The notes below the pieces were generated by a model. That model worked only from the letters and a program-made list of their open reading frames with translations. It searched no databases and was not told the origin of the DNA. The position numbers were made by a program, and so were the translations under genes. From positions 79,326-143,325 of the forward strand of contig CAXUHB010000008.1 in NCBI GenBank assembly GCA_964250755.1: a stretch of 64,000 bases of DNA, in the 5' to 3' direction. This stretch comes from DASWOJ01 sp964250755. GTDB taxonomy: Bacteria; Pseudomonadota; Alphaproteobacteria; Acetobacterales; Acetobacteraceae. Numbering within the stretch: position 1 is the first letter of the stretch; the number at the start of each line of letters is the position of its first letter. Shown here one piece after another: positions 51,196-58,894 of this stretch.

Positions 51196-51280
51196 GCCGC
51201 AAGCGCAGCCCGTTCGGCGTCCCTGTGCGGCGGATCAAACGCGCTTTGCACTGGCGCGGAAAGGGACAAGCACATAACTC

Positions 51281-52321
51281 TCAACGCTGTTCCTGGCCCG
51301 TCACCTCGTCAATGACGGTTTCCAACTCGTCCGCCCAGGCCGCATAGGAGAACTCCCGCTCCGCCGTCTGCCGGGCCGCGGCGCCCAGGCGCTGGCGCAG
51401 CCCGGTGTCGGACAGCAGGCGCTGCACCGCCGCACGCAGGGCCACCTGGTCGTGGACGGGCACGACCAGGCCATCCACGCCGTCCTGCACATAGGGCGTC
51501 AGGCCCGGCGACGCCGAGATGACGCAGGCCTTGCCGGTTGCCATGGCCTGCATCAGCACGGACACGCCGCCCGGCGTCTGCGTGGGGTGCAGCGGCAGCA
51601 CGACGATGGCGGCGCCCGCCAGAAGGCTGCGGTAGGCGACCAGCGGCATCGGCTCAGCCAGCACCGACACCCCATCCGGCAGGGGGCCGAGCGGCATCTT
51701 CGTGCGGATGAGCGATGGGTGTCCCAGGCCGTCCAGGGCTGCCAGCAGGGTAGGGTAATCGCGGGACCCGTCATCGCCCACGGACAGCACGGGTCCGCTG
51801 GGGCAGTCGGGCGCGGCTGTGAAGAACAGGGTGTCAGTCTGCGGCCGCACCGTCTTGACCCGGCGCACACCGGGCCAGGTCTGGCGGATGATCGCTGCCT
51901 GGTGCTCCGTGTACACCAGCAGCGCATCGGCCCGCGGCACCACCCGGTCCAGCACCAGCCGGCGCAGACGCCAGCCTAGCCCTCCCACGTCCATCACGAC
52001 GACCTTGCCGCGGAAGCGCAGCAAGCGCCGCAGCATCAGAACGACAAGGGCGGATGACTCGAAGTTGCACAGCACGACCTCGCACCGCCGCAGCAGCAGC
52101 AGCACGCGCAAGGCGCGCAGGGGATCGAGCGCGTGCAGAAGCGGGTGCGCGCGGGCCGCCGGGTTCCAAGGCAGGCCGAAGGTGTCCATCCGGCGCACGT
52201 CATAGCCGCGCTGGCGCAGCAGGCGGTAGGGAAGTTCCAGGTCCTGCTCCCCGGCAGGGGGCGCGCCGGTCCAGGACGGCCAGCGGTCGTGCGGGGTCAT
52301 CACCAGGATCAGCCGTGACAC
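51281..52321 (-). CDS. Family 4-like glycosyltransferase
   Basis: From GTG 52321 the protein (346 aa) begins VSRLILVMTPHDRWPSW. It has a GT-B fold: LVYTEHQAAIIRQTWPGVRR in the N-terminal half, PVLSVGDDGSRDYPTLLAAL at the start of the donor domain, and PTQTPGGVSVLMQAMATGKA with VISASPGLTPYVQDG, the EX7E-like region in which GVSVLMQAMA replaces the usual glutamate stretch. It probably builds a surface polysaccharide. A longer upstream frame overlaps the 2Fe-2S gene and is rejected. Confidence 0.82.
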   Translation of the reverse strand: MSRLILVMTPHDRWPSWTGAPPAGEQDLELPYRLLRQRGYDVRRMDTFGLPWNPAARAHPLLHALDPLRALRVLLLLRRCEVVLCNFESSALVVLMLRRLLRFRGKVVVMDVGGLGWRLRRLVLDRVVPRADALLVYTEHQAAIIRQTWPGVRRVKTVRPQTDTLFFTAAPDCPSGPVLSVGDDGSRDYPTLLAALDGLGHPSLIRTKMPLGPLPDGVSVLAEPMPLVAYRSLLAGAAIVVLPLHPTQTPGGVSVLMQAMATGKACVISASPGLTPYVQDGVDGLVVPVHDQVALRAAVQRLLSDTGLRQRLGAAARQTAEREFSYAAWADELETVIDEVTGQEQR

Positions 52322-52478
52322 GCGACCTGCCTCCTGCCGGGCCAGTGCGGGCTGTTGCAACGCAGCCGTCCCTTGACCCTTACGCTCCGCGGCCCGCACA
52401 CTACGTCGCGTGCAAGCCAGGCGGAAGCCGGCGCTGGGCTGTGCCTGGATGCGCAGATGGATTTCAGGGGAGCGAACG

Positions 52479-52976
52479 ATGCCGCAGGTATCGCTGACAG
52501 TGAATGGACGCAGCCACACCGCCGAGGTCGAGGGCCGGACCTTGCTGGTGGAGCTGCTACGCGAACAGATGGGGCTGACGGGCACCCATGTCGGCTGCGA
52601 CACGAGCCAGTGCGGCTCCTGCGTTGTCCACGTGAATGGCAAGTCGGCCAAGGCATGCACGATGCTGGCGATGCAGGCCAATGGCGCCGACGTGCTGACC
52701 ATCGAGGGCCTGGCCGCCAACGACGGCACGCTGCACCCGATGCAGGCAATGTTCCGCGAGCATCACGCCTTGCAGTGCGGCTTCTGCACGCCGGGCATGG
52801 TGATGTCGGCCGTGGATCTGGTGCAGATGCATCCGGAGGGGCTGACCGAGGACCAGATACGCCATGGGCTGGAGGGCAACCTGTGCCGCTGCACGGGCTA
52901 CCACAACATCGTCAAGGCCATCGCGGCGGCCTGGCCGATCATGCACGGCAAGCAGTTGGCGCAAGCCGCCGAGTAG
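52479..52976 (+). CDS. 2Fe-2S subunit of molybdenum hydroxylase (CoxS-like)
   Basis: Small iron-sulfur subunit of 165 residues. First cluster cysteines C40, C45, C48 and C60 (VGCDTSQCGSCVVHVNGKSA), second cluster C100, C103, C136 and C138 (LQCGFCTPGMVMSAV, GNLCRCTGYHNIV). It passes electrons from the molybdenum site to FAD. ATG 52479 gives MPQVSLTVNGRSH, as in the family. First gene of an S-L-M operon: the large subunit starts 85 nt later. Confidence 0.93.
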   Translation: MPQVSLTVNGRSHTAEVEGRTLLVELLREQMGLTGTHVGCDTSQCGSCVVHVNGKSAKACTMLAMQANGADVLTIEGLAANDGTLHPMQAMFREHHALQCGFCTPGMVMSAVDLVQMHPEGLTEDQIRHGLEGNLCRCTGYHNIVKAIAAAWPIMHGKQLAQAAE

Positions 52977-53061
52977 CTGCCTGCAAGCGCCAGACGCCTG
53001 AACGCCACCGGACAACAACGCCGGATAACAAGGCATAGGCCACCAATCGGGAGGACGCATC

Positions 53062-55443
53062 ATGGGTTTCGAGGGCATCGGTGCCAGCGTGCGCCGCAAG
53101 GAGGACCACCGCTTCCTGAGCGGCGCTGGCAACTACACCGATGACCTGAACCGTCCGGGGCAGGTCCACTGCGTGTTCCTGCGCGCGGATCGGCCCCACG
53201 CCCGCATTCTGGGTATTGACGCCGCGGCGGCCAAGGCCGCGCCGGGCGTGCTGGCCGTCTACACTGGCCCCGACATGGCGGCGGATGGCGTCGGCGGCAT
53301 ACCGTGTGGCTGGCAGATTCACAACAAGGACGGCTCCGCGATGAAGGAGCCGCCGCATCCCGTCCTGGCCACCGGCAAGGTGCGCCACGTCGGCGACCCC
53401 GTTGTGGCCGTTATCGCCGACACCCGGCAGCACGCCAAGAATGCTGCCGAGTTGATCCAAGTGGATTACGAGGACCTGCCCGCCATCTCGGGCGTGAAGG
53501 ACGCGGTGGCGCCCGGCGCGCCGCTCGTGCATGACGACGTGCCCGGCAACCTCTGCTTCGACTGGCACATCGGCGACAAGGCTATCGTAGACGCCGCTTT
53601 CGCCAACGCGGCCCACGTTGTGACCTTGGACCTGACCAACAACCGCCTGGTCCCCAACGCGTTGGAGCCGCGAGCCGCCATCGGCGACTTCGACCGGTCG
53701 TCCGGCGACTTCACGCTGTACACCACCAGCCAGAACCCGCATCTGATCCGGCTGCTGATGGGTGCCTTCGTGCTGCATATCCCCGAGAACAAGCTGCGCG
53801 TGGTGGCGCCCGACGTGGGCGGCGGCTTTGGCAGCAAGATTTACCATTATGCCGAGGAGGCCGTCGTCACGTGGGCCGCAGGCAAGCTGCGCAGGCCCGT
53901 CAAATGGAACGCAGACCGTAGCGAGGCCTTCATCAGCGACGCGCACGGACGGGATTGCGCCAGCACGGCCAGCATGGCGGTGGACAAGGATGGCCGCTTC
54001 CTGGCGCTGCGCGTCAGCACCTTGGCCAACATGGGCGCCTACCTCAGCACCTTCGCTCCGGCGGTACCGACCTACCTGTCCGCAACCTTGCTGGCCGGCG
54101 TTTACACGACCCCGGCCATCTATGCCGAGGTCAAGGCGGTCTTCACCCACACCGTCCCGGTGGATGCTTACCGCGGCGCCGGCCGGCCGGAGAGTACCTA
54201 TCTGCTGGAGCGGCTGGTGGACGTGATCGCGCACGACACCGGGCTGGACCGGGTGGCGATCCGCAAGCTCAACTTCATCCCGCGCGAGGCCTTCCCGTAT
54301 CAGACGCCCGTCGCGCTGAACTACGACAGCGGCGACCATCAGACGACCCTGCGTGTCGCGATGGAGGCGGCAGACTGGGGCGGCTTTCCGGCCCGGCGCC
54401 AGGCTGCCGCGGCGCGGGGCAAGCTGCGCGGCATCGGCATGAGCACCTACGTCGAGGCGTGCGGCATCGCGCCAAGCAAGCTGGTGGGGCAGTTGGGCGC
54501 GCGCGCCGGGCTGTATGAGGTCGCGAACGTCCGGGTGCATCCCACGGGCAGCGTCAGCGTATTCACCGGCACGCACAGTCATGGCCAGGGGCACGAGACG
54601 ACCTTCGCGCAGCTCGTGTCCGACCAGCTCGGCGTGCCGATGGACCAGATTGACATCGTGCATGGCGACACCGCCAAGATACCTTTCGGCATGGGCACCT
54701 ACGGCAGCCGCAGCCTGCCGGTAGGCGGGTCGGCGATGGTCAAGGCAATGGACAAGATCATCGCCAAAGGCAAGAAGATCGCGGCCCATCTGATGGAGGC
54801 TTCCGTCGAGGACATCGAGTTCAAGGACAACCGCTTCACTGTCGCCGGCACGGACAAGGGCAAGTCCCTGACCGAGATCAGCCTGGCCGCCTACGTGCCA
54901 CACAACTACCCCATCGAGGAGTTGGAGCCGGGTCTGGACGAGACCGCGTTCTACGACCCCAAGAACTTCACATTTCCCGGCGGTTGCCATATCACGGAAG
55001 TCGAGATTGATCCCGAGACCGGCATCGTCGAGGTGGTGGGCTTCACGGCGGTGGACGACGTGGGCCGGGTCGTCAACCCCATGATCGTCGAGGGCCAGGT
55101 GCAGGGCGGCGTCGCCCAGGGCATCGGCCAAGCGCTGATGGAGAACGCCGTCTATGACAGCGGGGCGCAGTTGGTCACGGGGTCGTTCATGGATTACCAG
55201 ATGCCCCGCGCCCATGACTTCCCGCAGATGAACACCGCGACCGAGAACACGCTTTGCACCCACAACCCGCTGGGGTCCAAAGGCTGCGGGGAGACGGGGG
55301 CCATTGGCAGCCCGCCCTCCGTCATCAACGCCGTCGTGGACGCCTTGCGGGACTACGGTGTGCGTCACCTGGACATGCCAGCGTCGGCGCAGAAGGTGTG
55401 GTCCATCATCCAAGCCAACCAGCCGCGCATGGCGGCCGAGTAG
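53062..55443 (+). CDS. Molybdopterin-binding large subunit (CoxL form II-like)
   Basis: Catalytic subunit of 793 residues. N-terminal GIGASVRRKEDHRFLSGAGN, then APDVGGGFGSKIYHYAEEAV, VDAYRGAGRPESTYLLERLV, GQGHETTFAQLVSDQLG and GSKGCGETGAIGSPPSVINA with the catalytic Glu. AYRGAGR marks it as form II or another hydroxylase and not a genuine CO dehydrogenase (AYXCSFR). The substrate is probably an aldehyde or N-heterocycle, which cannot be decided here. Followed 10 nt later by the FAD subunit. Confidence 0.93.
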   Translation: MGFEGIGASVRRKEDHRFLSGAGNYTDDLNRPGQVHCVFLRADRPHARILGIDAAAAKAAPGVLAVYTGPDMAADGVGGIPCGWQIHNKDGSAMKEPPHPVLATGKVRHVGDPVVAVIADTRQHAKNAAELIQVDYEDLPAISGVKDAVAPGAPLVHDDVPGNLCFDWHIGDKAIVDAAFANAAHVVTLDLTNNRLVPNALEPRAAIGDFDRSSGDFTLYTTSQNPHLIRLLMGAFVLHIPENKLRVVAPDVGGGFGSKIYHYAEEAVVTWAAGKLRRPVKWNADRSEAFISDAHGRDCASTASMAVDKDGRFLALRVSTLANMGAYLSTFAPAVPTYLSATLLAGVYTTPAIYAEVKAVFTHTVPVDAYRGAGRPESTYLLERLVDVIAHDTGLDRVAIRKLNFIPREAFPYQTPVALNYDSGDHQTTLRVAMEAADWGGFPARRQAAAARGKLRGIGMSTYVEACGIAPSKLVGQLGARAGLYEVANVRVHPTGSVSVFTGTHSHGQGHETTFAQLVSDQLGVPMDQIDIVHGDTAKIPFGMGTYGSRSLPVGGSAMVKAMDKIIAKGKKIAAHLMEASVEDIEFKDNRFTVAGTDKGKSLTEISLAAYVPHNYPIEELEPGLDETAFYDPKNFTFPGGCHITEVEIDPETGIVEVVGFTAVDDVGRVVNPMIVEGQVQGGVAQGIGQALMENAVYDSGAQLVTGSFMDYQMPRAHDFPQMNTATENTLCTHNPLGSKGCGETGAIGSPPSVINAVVDALRDYGVRHLDMPASAQKVWSIIQANQPRMAAE

Positions 55444-55453
55444 GAACACCACG

Positions 55454-56245
55454 ATGTATGATTTCAGCTACAGCAAGCCGTCCACCATCCCCGACGCCGT
55501 CAAGGCGCTGGGGACCGACCCTGACGCCAAGCCGTTGGCCGGCGGCCAGACCTTCATCCCCGTGCTGAAGCAGCGGCTGAACAAGCCGAATGTGGTGGTG
55601 GACCTGTCGGCGCTCGGCCTGACCGGCATTGCAGCGGAGCCGGGCAAGATTACCATCGGCGCGATGACGACACACCATGCCATCGAGGCGTCGGAGGAAA
55701 TCAAGGCGCAAATACCCGGGCTGCACAAAATGGCGGCGTTGATTGGGGACACTCAGGTGCGGCACCGCGGCACAATGGGCGGGTCCTTGGCCAACAACGA
55801 CCCGTCCGCCTGCTACCCGGCGGCGGTGCTGGCGCTGGGCGCCACTATTCACACGGATCGCCGCAGCATCTCGGCGGAGGACTACTTCCAGGGCATGTTC
55901 ACCACGGCGCTGGAGGCGGGCGAACTGATCACCGCCATCGAGTTCCCGGTGGCGGAGCGGTCCAACTACGAAAAGTTCCGCAACCCGGCGTCCCGTTACG
56001 CCATGGTGGGGGTGTTCGTGGCCAAGGGCAGCTTCGGCGTGCGGGTGGCCATCACCGGCGCCGGGCAGAACGGGGTGTTCCGGCACACGGCGATGGAGCA
56101 GGCGCTGGCTGCCGACTTCTCGCCGGAGGCGATCAGCGGCATCGTCACGCCGTCCGACGGGTTGAATGGCGACATTCACGCCAGTCCGGAGTATCGTGCC
56201 CACCTTATTGGCGTGATGGCCCGGCGGGCCGTCGCCGGGGCATAG
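55454..56245 (+). CDS. FAD-binding medium subunit (CoxM-like)
   Basis: 263-residue flavoprotein subunit. FAD-binding segments are AGGQTFIPVLKQRLNKPNVV near residue 30 and RHRGTMGGSLANNDPSACYP near 105; the C-terminal CO_deh_flav_C domain includes SRYAMVGVFVAKG and VRVAITGAG. It ends the S-L-M operon, and a strong hairpin terminator begins 7 nt after its stop. Electron acceptor unknown. Confidence 0.93.
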   Translation: MYDFSYSKPSTIPDAVKALGTDPDAKPLAGGQTFIPVLKQRLNKPNVVVDLSALGLTGIAAEPGKITIGAMTTHHAIEASEEIKAQIPGLHKMAALIGDTQVRHRGTMGGSLANNDPSACYPAAVLALGATIHTDRRSISAEDYFQGMFTTALEAGELITAIEFPVAERSNYEKFRNPASRYAMVGVFVAKGSFGVRVAITGAGQNGVFRHTAMEQALAADFSPEAISGIVTPSDGLNGDIHASPEYRAHLIGVMARRAVAGA

Positions 56246-56251
56246 TGCCCT

Positions 56252-56288
56252 GGGCTGCCGGGGAACTGTCCCTGGGCGGCCCGCCTTT
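56252..56288 (+). terminator. Rho-independent terminator of the hydroxylase operon
   Basis: GGGCTGCC (56252-56259) pairs with GGCGGCCC (56275-56282) and an inner GGGA pairs with TCCC around ACTG; CGCC and TTTT follow. It lies directly behind the FAD-subunit stop. Confidence 0.75.
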
Positions 56289-56314
56289 TGTTGTGGGAGT
56301 TCGGACGGTTGGTT

Positions 56315-56614
56315 GTGGACCTGCATCTGCTGTGCAAGCAAGGACAGCGCAACAAGCGCGTCGGCCCCGAGCCGACGCGGTATGAGACCGGCACCTGGCC
56401 GGTGACGGACGAGGTGGCCGAGGAAGCCGTCGGCGGGCGGCTGTACCTGCACGCGGCCCGGGCCGAGGAAGCGTATTACGGCGGCACTATTCAGGCGTGG
56501 CGGCGGTCACCCGAAGATCCCAAGCGCAAGGTGTTTACCTACCTGGTGGACGGTCCGTTCCGCATACGCTGCCCGGAGAAGTGGGGGCAGGAGAAGGCTA
56601 TCGTCCGCCGGTAG
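56315..56614 (+). CDS. Hypothetical protein, about 99 aa
   Basis: GTG 56315 gives VDLHLLCKQGQRNKRVGPEP; the frame is open back to TTG 56288, which lies in the U-run of the preceding terminator. Visible segments: DEVAEEAVGGRLYLHAARAE, YYGGTIQAWRR, VFTYLVDGPFRIRCPEKWGQ. I have a recollection of similar about-100-residue proteins in Rhodospirillales but no function. It is soluble and basic, and sits 3 nt upstream of the DadA-like oxidase gene, so the two are probably co-transcribed. Confidence 0.6.
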   Translation: MDLHLLCKQGQRNKRVGPEPTRYETGTWPVTDEVAEEAVGGRLYLHAARAEEAYYGGTIQAWRRSPEDPKRKVFTYLVDGPFRIRCPEKWGQEKAIVRR

Positions 56615-56617
56615 CTG

Positions 56618-57889
56618 ATGGTGCCGCCCCGCCACGTCGCGGTGATCGGGGCGGGCATCGTCGGTGCCGCCTGCGCCCTTGAGTTGCTGCGGGAAGGGCA
56701 CCGAGTCACGATCATCGAACCAGGGGAGCCGGGCGGGGAGCAGGCTGCGAGCTATGGCAACGGCGCTTGGCTCAGCCCGTCGTCCGTCGTGCCGCCGTCC
56801 ATGCCGGGGTTGTGGCGGAGGGTGCCGGGGTTTCTCGCGGACCCGCTGGGGCCATTGGCGATCCGGTGGGGCTACCTGCCGCGGTTGATGCCCTGGCTCG
56901 CGCGCTTCGTGCGGGCCGGGTCCACCGTGGTGCGGGTTGAGGCGACAGCGCGGGCGTTGCGGCCGTTGGTTGTGGATGCGCCGGAGCGGCATCGGGCGCT
57001 CGCCGAGGAGGCGGGGGTTAGCGATCTGATTGAGCGGCGGGGGCTGCTGTATATCTATCCAACCCGTGCGGACTTCGAGCGCGAGGCGCTGGCCTGGCGG
57101 CTGCGGCGGGACAACGGCGTAGAGTGGCTGGAGCTGGACGCCGACGAGCTACGGCAGCAGGAGCCGGAGCTGGACCGGCGCTACACCTTTGGGGTGCTGG
57201 TGCAGGCCGGGGGCAACTGCACTGATCCCGGAGCTTACGTGGCGGCGCTGGTGCGGCACGCTGCCGGGCAGGGTGCGGTGCTGCTCTGCCAGAGCGCGTC
57301 GGGATTCGAGATTGAGGGCAGGCGCCTGCGGGCCGTGCGGACCGGTGATGGCGAGGTTGCCTGCGACGCCGCGGTGATCTGCGCGGGCGCACGGTCCCGC
57401 CTGCTGGCGCGGGCGGTCGGGGACCGGGTGCCGCTGGAGACGGAGCGGGGATATCATGCCGTGATCGCCGACCCTGGTACTGGGCCGCGGCATCCCGTGA
57501 TGCCGAGCGACGGCAAGATGGCTGTGACGATGACCCGGGGTGGGCTGCGAATTGCCGGGCAGGTGGAACTGGCCGGGCTGGAGGCTGCGCCGGATTGGCG
57601 ACGGGCAGAGATACTCCGCGATTTCGCGCTGCGGACCTTTCCCAACCTGCCGCGCGACTTGCCGGCGGACCGGGTGGCGGTCTGGATGGGGCATCGGCCC
57701 AGCATGCCCGACGCGCTGCCCGTGATCGGGCCGGCGAGCGGGTGCGCCGACGTGGTTCATGCTTTCGGACATGGGCATGTCGGGCTGGCTGCCGGGCCAG
57801 TGACGGGGCGGTTGGTGGCGGACTTGGTGAGCGGGTCGCAGCCGGTGATTGATCCCGCACCATATTCGCCTCGGCGCTTCGCTGGATGA
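56618..57889 (+). CDS. FAD-dependent D-amino-acid dehydrogenase (DadA-like)
   Basis: DAO-family flavoprotein of 423 residues. The dinucleotide-binding motif VIGAGIVGAACALELLREGH (GxGxxG at 11-16) is followed by EQAASYGNGAWLSPSS, which is typical of DadA, LLYIYPTRADFEREA, GGNCTDPGAYVAALVRHA, and the C-terminal VWMGHRPSMPDALPVIGPAS and HAFGHGHVGLAAGPVTG. It oxidises D-amino acids or related amines to keto acids, with electrons passed to the membrane chain. Specificity unproven. Confidence 0.87.
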   Translation: MVPPRHVAVIGAGIVGAACALELLREGHRVTIIEPGEPGGEQAASYGNGAWLSPSSVVPPSMPGLWRRVPGFLADPLGPLAIRWGYLPRLMPWLARFVRAGSTVVRVEATARALRPLVVDAPERHRALAEEAGVSDLIERRGLLYIYPTRADFEREALAWRLRRDNGVEWLELDADELRQQEPELDRRYTFGVLVQAGGNCTDPGAYVAALVRHAAGQGAVLLCQSASGFEIEGRRLRAVRTGDGEVACDAAVICAGARSRLLARAVGDRVPLETERGYHAVIADPGTGPRHPVMPSDGKMAVTMTRGGLRIAGQVELAGLEAAPDWRRAEILRDFALRTFPNLPRDLPADRVAVWMGHRPSMPDALPVIGPASGCADVVHAFGHGHVGLAAGPVTGRLVADLVSGSQPVIDPAPYSPRRFAG

Positions 57890-58043
57890 GGCCGCGCCCT
57901 GGCGTGACTGCCTGTCCAGGGCCATCCAAAACGCCCCGTGACGAGTGCGGTGCTCCTTGGATACGCCCAGGCGTCTGCCTTGCCACCCGCGGCCGGTGCC
58001 GTATCGTGGTCCCGCCCGGCATCAGACCGGGGTGGAGACTGCC

Positions 58044-58739
58044 ATGACCGACCGCCTGTTCAGTGCCGCCGACCTTGAGGTTCTGCGGGGTTGGGACACT
58101 CCGACGATCTGCAACGGGCTGGAGCTGATCGTGCCGGAGCGGCGGGCTGTGGGCTTCACGGTCGAGCCGATGGCGGCGGCGGACCGGACGCTGAAGCCCA
58201 TCGTCGGGCTGGCCCGGGTTGGAACGCTGCGCGCCAAGGAGGCTCCGCGCGCGCCGGTGGCGGAGCGGATGGACTGGTATGACTACGTGGGGGCGGCGGA
58301 CCTGCCGACCGTCGTGGTGCTGCAGGACCTGGACGACCGGCCGGGGTATGGGGCTTGGTGGGGGGAGGTGAACAGCACGATCCATAAGGCTCTGGGCGCG
58401 CAGGGATGCGTGACCAATGGCAGCTTCCGAGATGTGGACATGCTGGCGCCGGAGTTTCAGATCGTTGGCGGGCGGATTGGGCCGAGCCATGCTTGGGTTC
58501 ACATCGTGGACTTTGGGAAGCCGGTGAACGTGTTCGGGATGAATGCGGTGCATGACGACGTGATCCATGCGGATTTCCATGGGGCGGTGGTGATTCCGGC
58601 AGAGGCGGTGCGGAAGCTGCCGGAGGCCATTGCGCTGATCGGGCGGCGGGAGCGGGTGATCCTGGATGTTTGCGGGGCGGCGGATTTCAGCCCGGCCAAG
58701 CTTCGGACGGCGTTGAAGGCATCGGGGGAAATACACTAA
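58044..58739 (+). CDS. RraA-family protein (aldolase/dimethylmenaquinone-methyltransferase-like)
   Basis: 231-residue RraA-like fold. ATG 58044 gives MTDRLFSAADLEVLRGWDTP with the early TICNGLE segment; the core is GAWWGEVNSTIHKALGAQGC followed by VTNGSFRDVDM, where the family usually has TDGxxRD. Members act as oxaloacetate decarboxylases or HMG/CHA aldolases, or inhibit RNase E. The Asn in place of Asp at NGSFRD may change function. It lies 154 nt after the DadA-like gene; an open reading frame upstream of the Met has no family match. Confidence 0.82.
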   Translation: MTDRLFSAADLEVLRGWDTPTICNGLELIVPERRAVGFTVEPMAAADRTLKPIVGLARVGTLRAKEAPRAPVAERMDWYDYVGAADLPTVVVLQDLDDRPGYGAWWGEVNSTIHKALGAQGCVTNGSFRDVDMLAPEFQIVGGRIGPSHAWVHIVDFGKPVNVFGMNAVHDDVIHADFHGAVVIPAEAVRKLPEAIALIGRRERVILDVCGAADFSPAKLRTALKASGEIH

Positions 58740-58851
58740 AGGGTTTTGCCTTCTCTGCCTTCGGTGAGGGGTAAGCGAAGGACTGCGCGGACGTTGCCTG
58801 GCGCTTTCTGAACGGACGATGCGCTGCTGCATGACGAGGTTGGCTCCTGTG

Positions 58852-58894
58852 GCTTCCCTCACCCCGGCCCTCTCCCGGAGGGAGAGGGAGCGGA
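58852..58894. repeat. Dispersed repeat family 1 overlapping the 3' end of the TPR gene
   Basis: CTTCCCTCACCCCGGCCCTC plus TCCCGGAGGGAGAGGGAGCGG, nearly identical to the copy at 5153-5195. Read on the minus strand its first part encodes the last residues (SAPSPSGRGPG) of the TPR protein. Confidence 0.75.

Noticed and set aside
52322..52729. N-terminal extension of the glycosyltransferase at 51281
   Set aside because: Overlaps the 2Fe-2S subunit gene on the other strand; the GT-B fold begins right after GTG 52321.
53062..55443. True aerobic CO dehydrogenase (form I)
   Set aside because: The active-site loop reads AYRGAGR, not AYXCSFR, so a CO-oxidising function is not supported.
52939..55452. 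Long minus-strand open frame (837 codons) opposite the CoxL-like gene
   Set aside because: Third-codon-position GC effect; no protein features.
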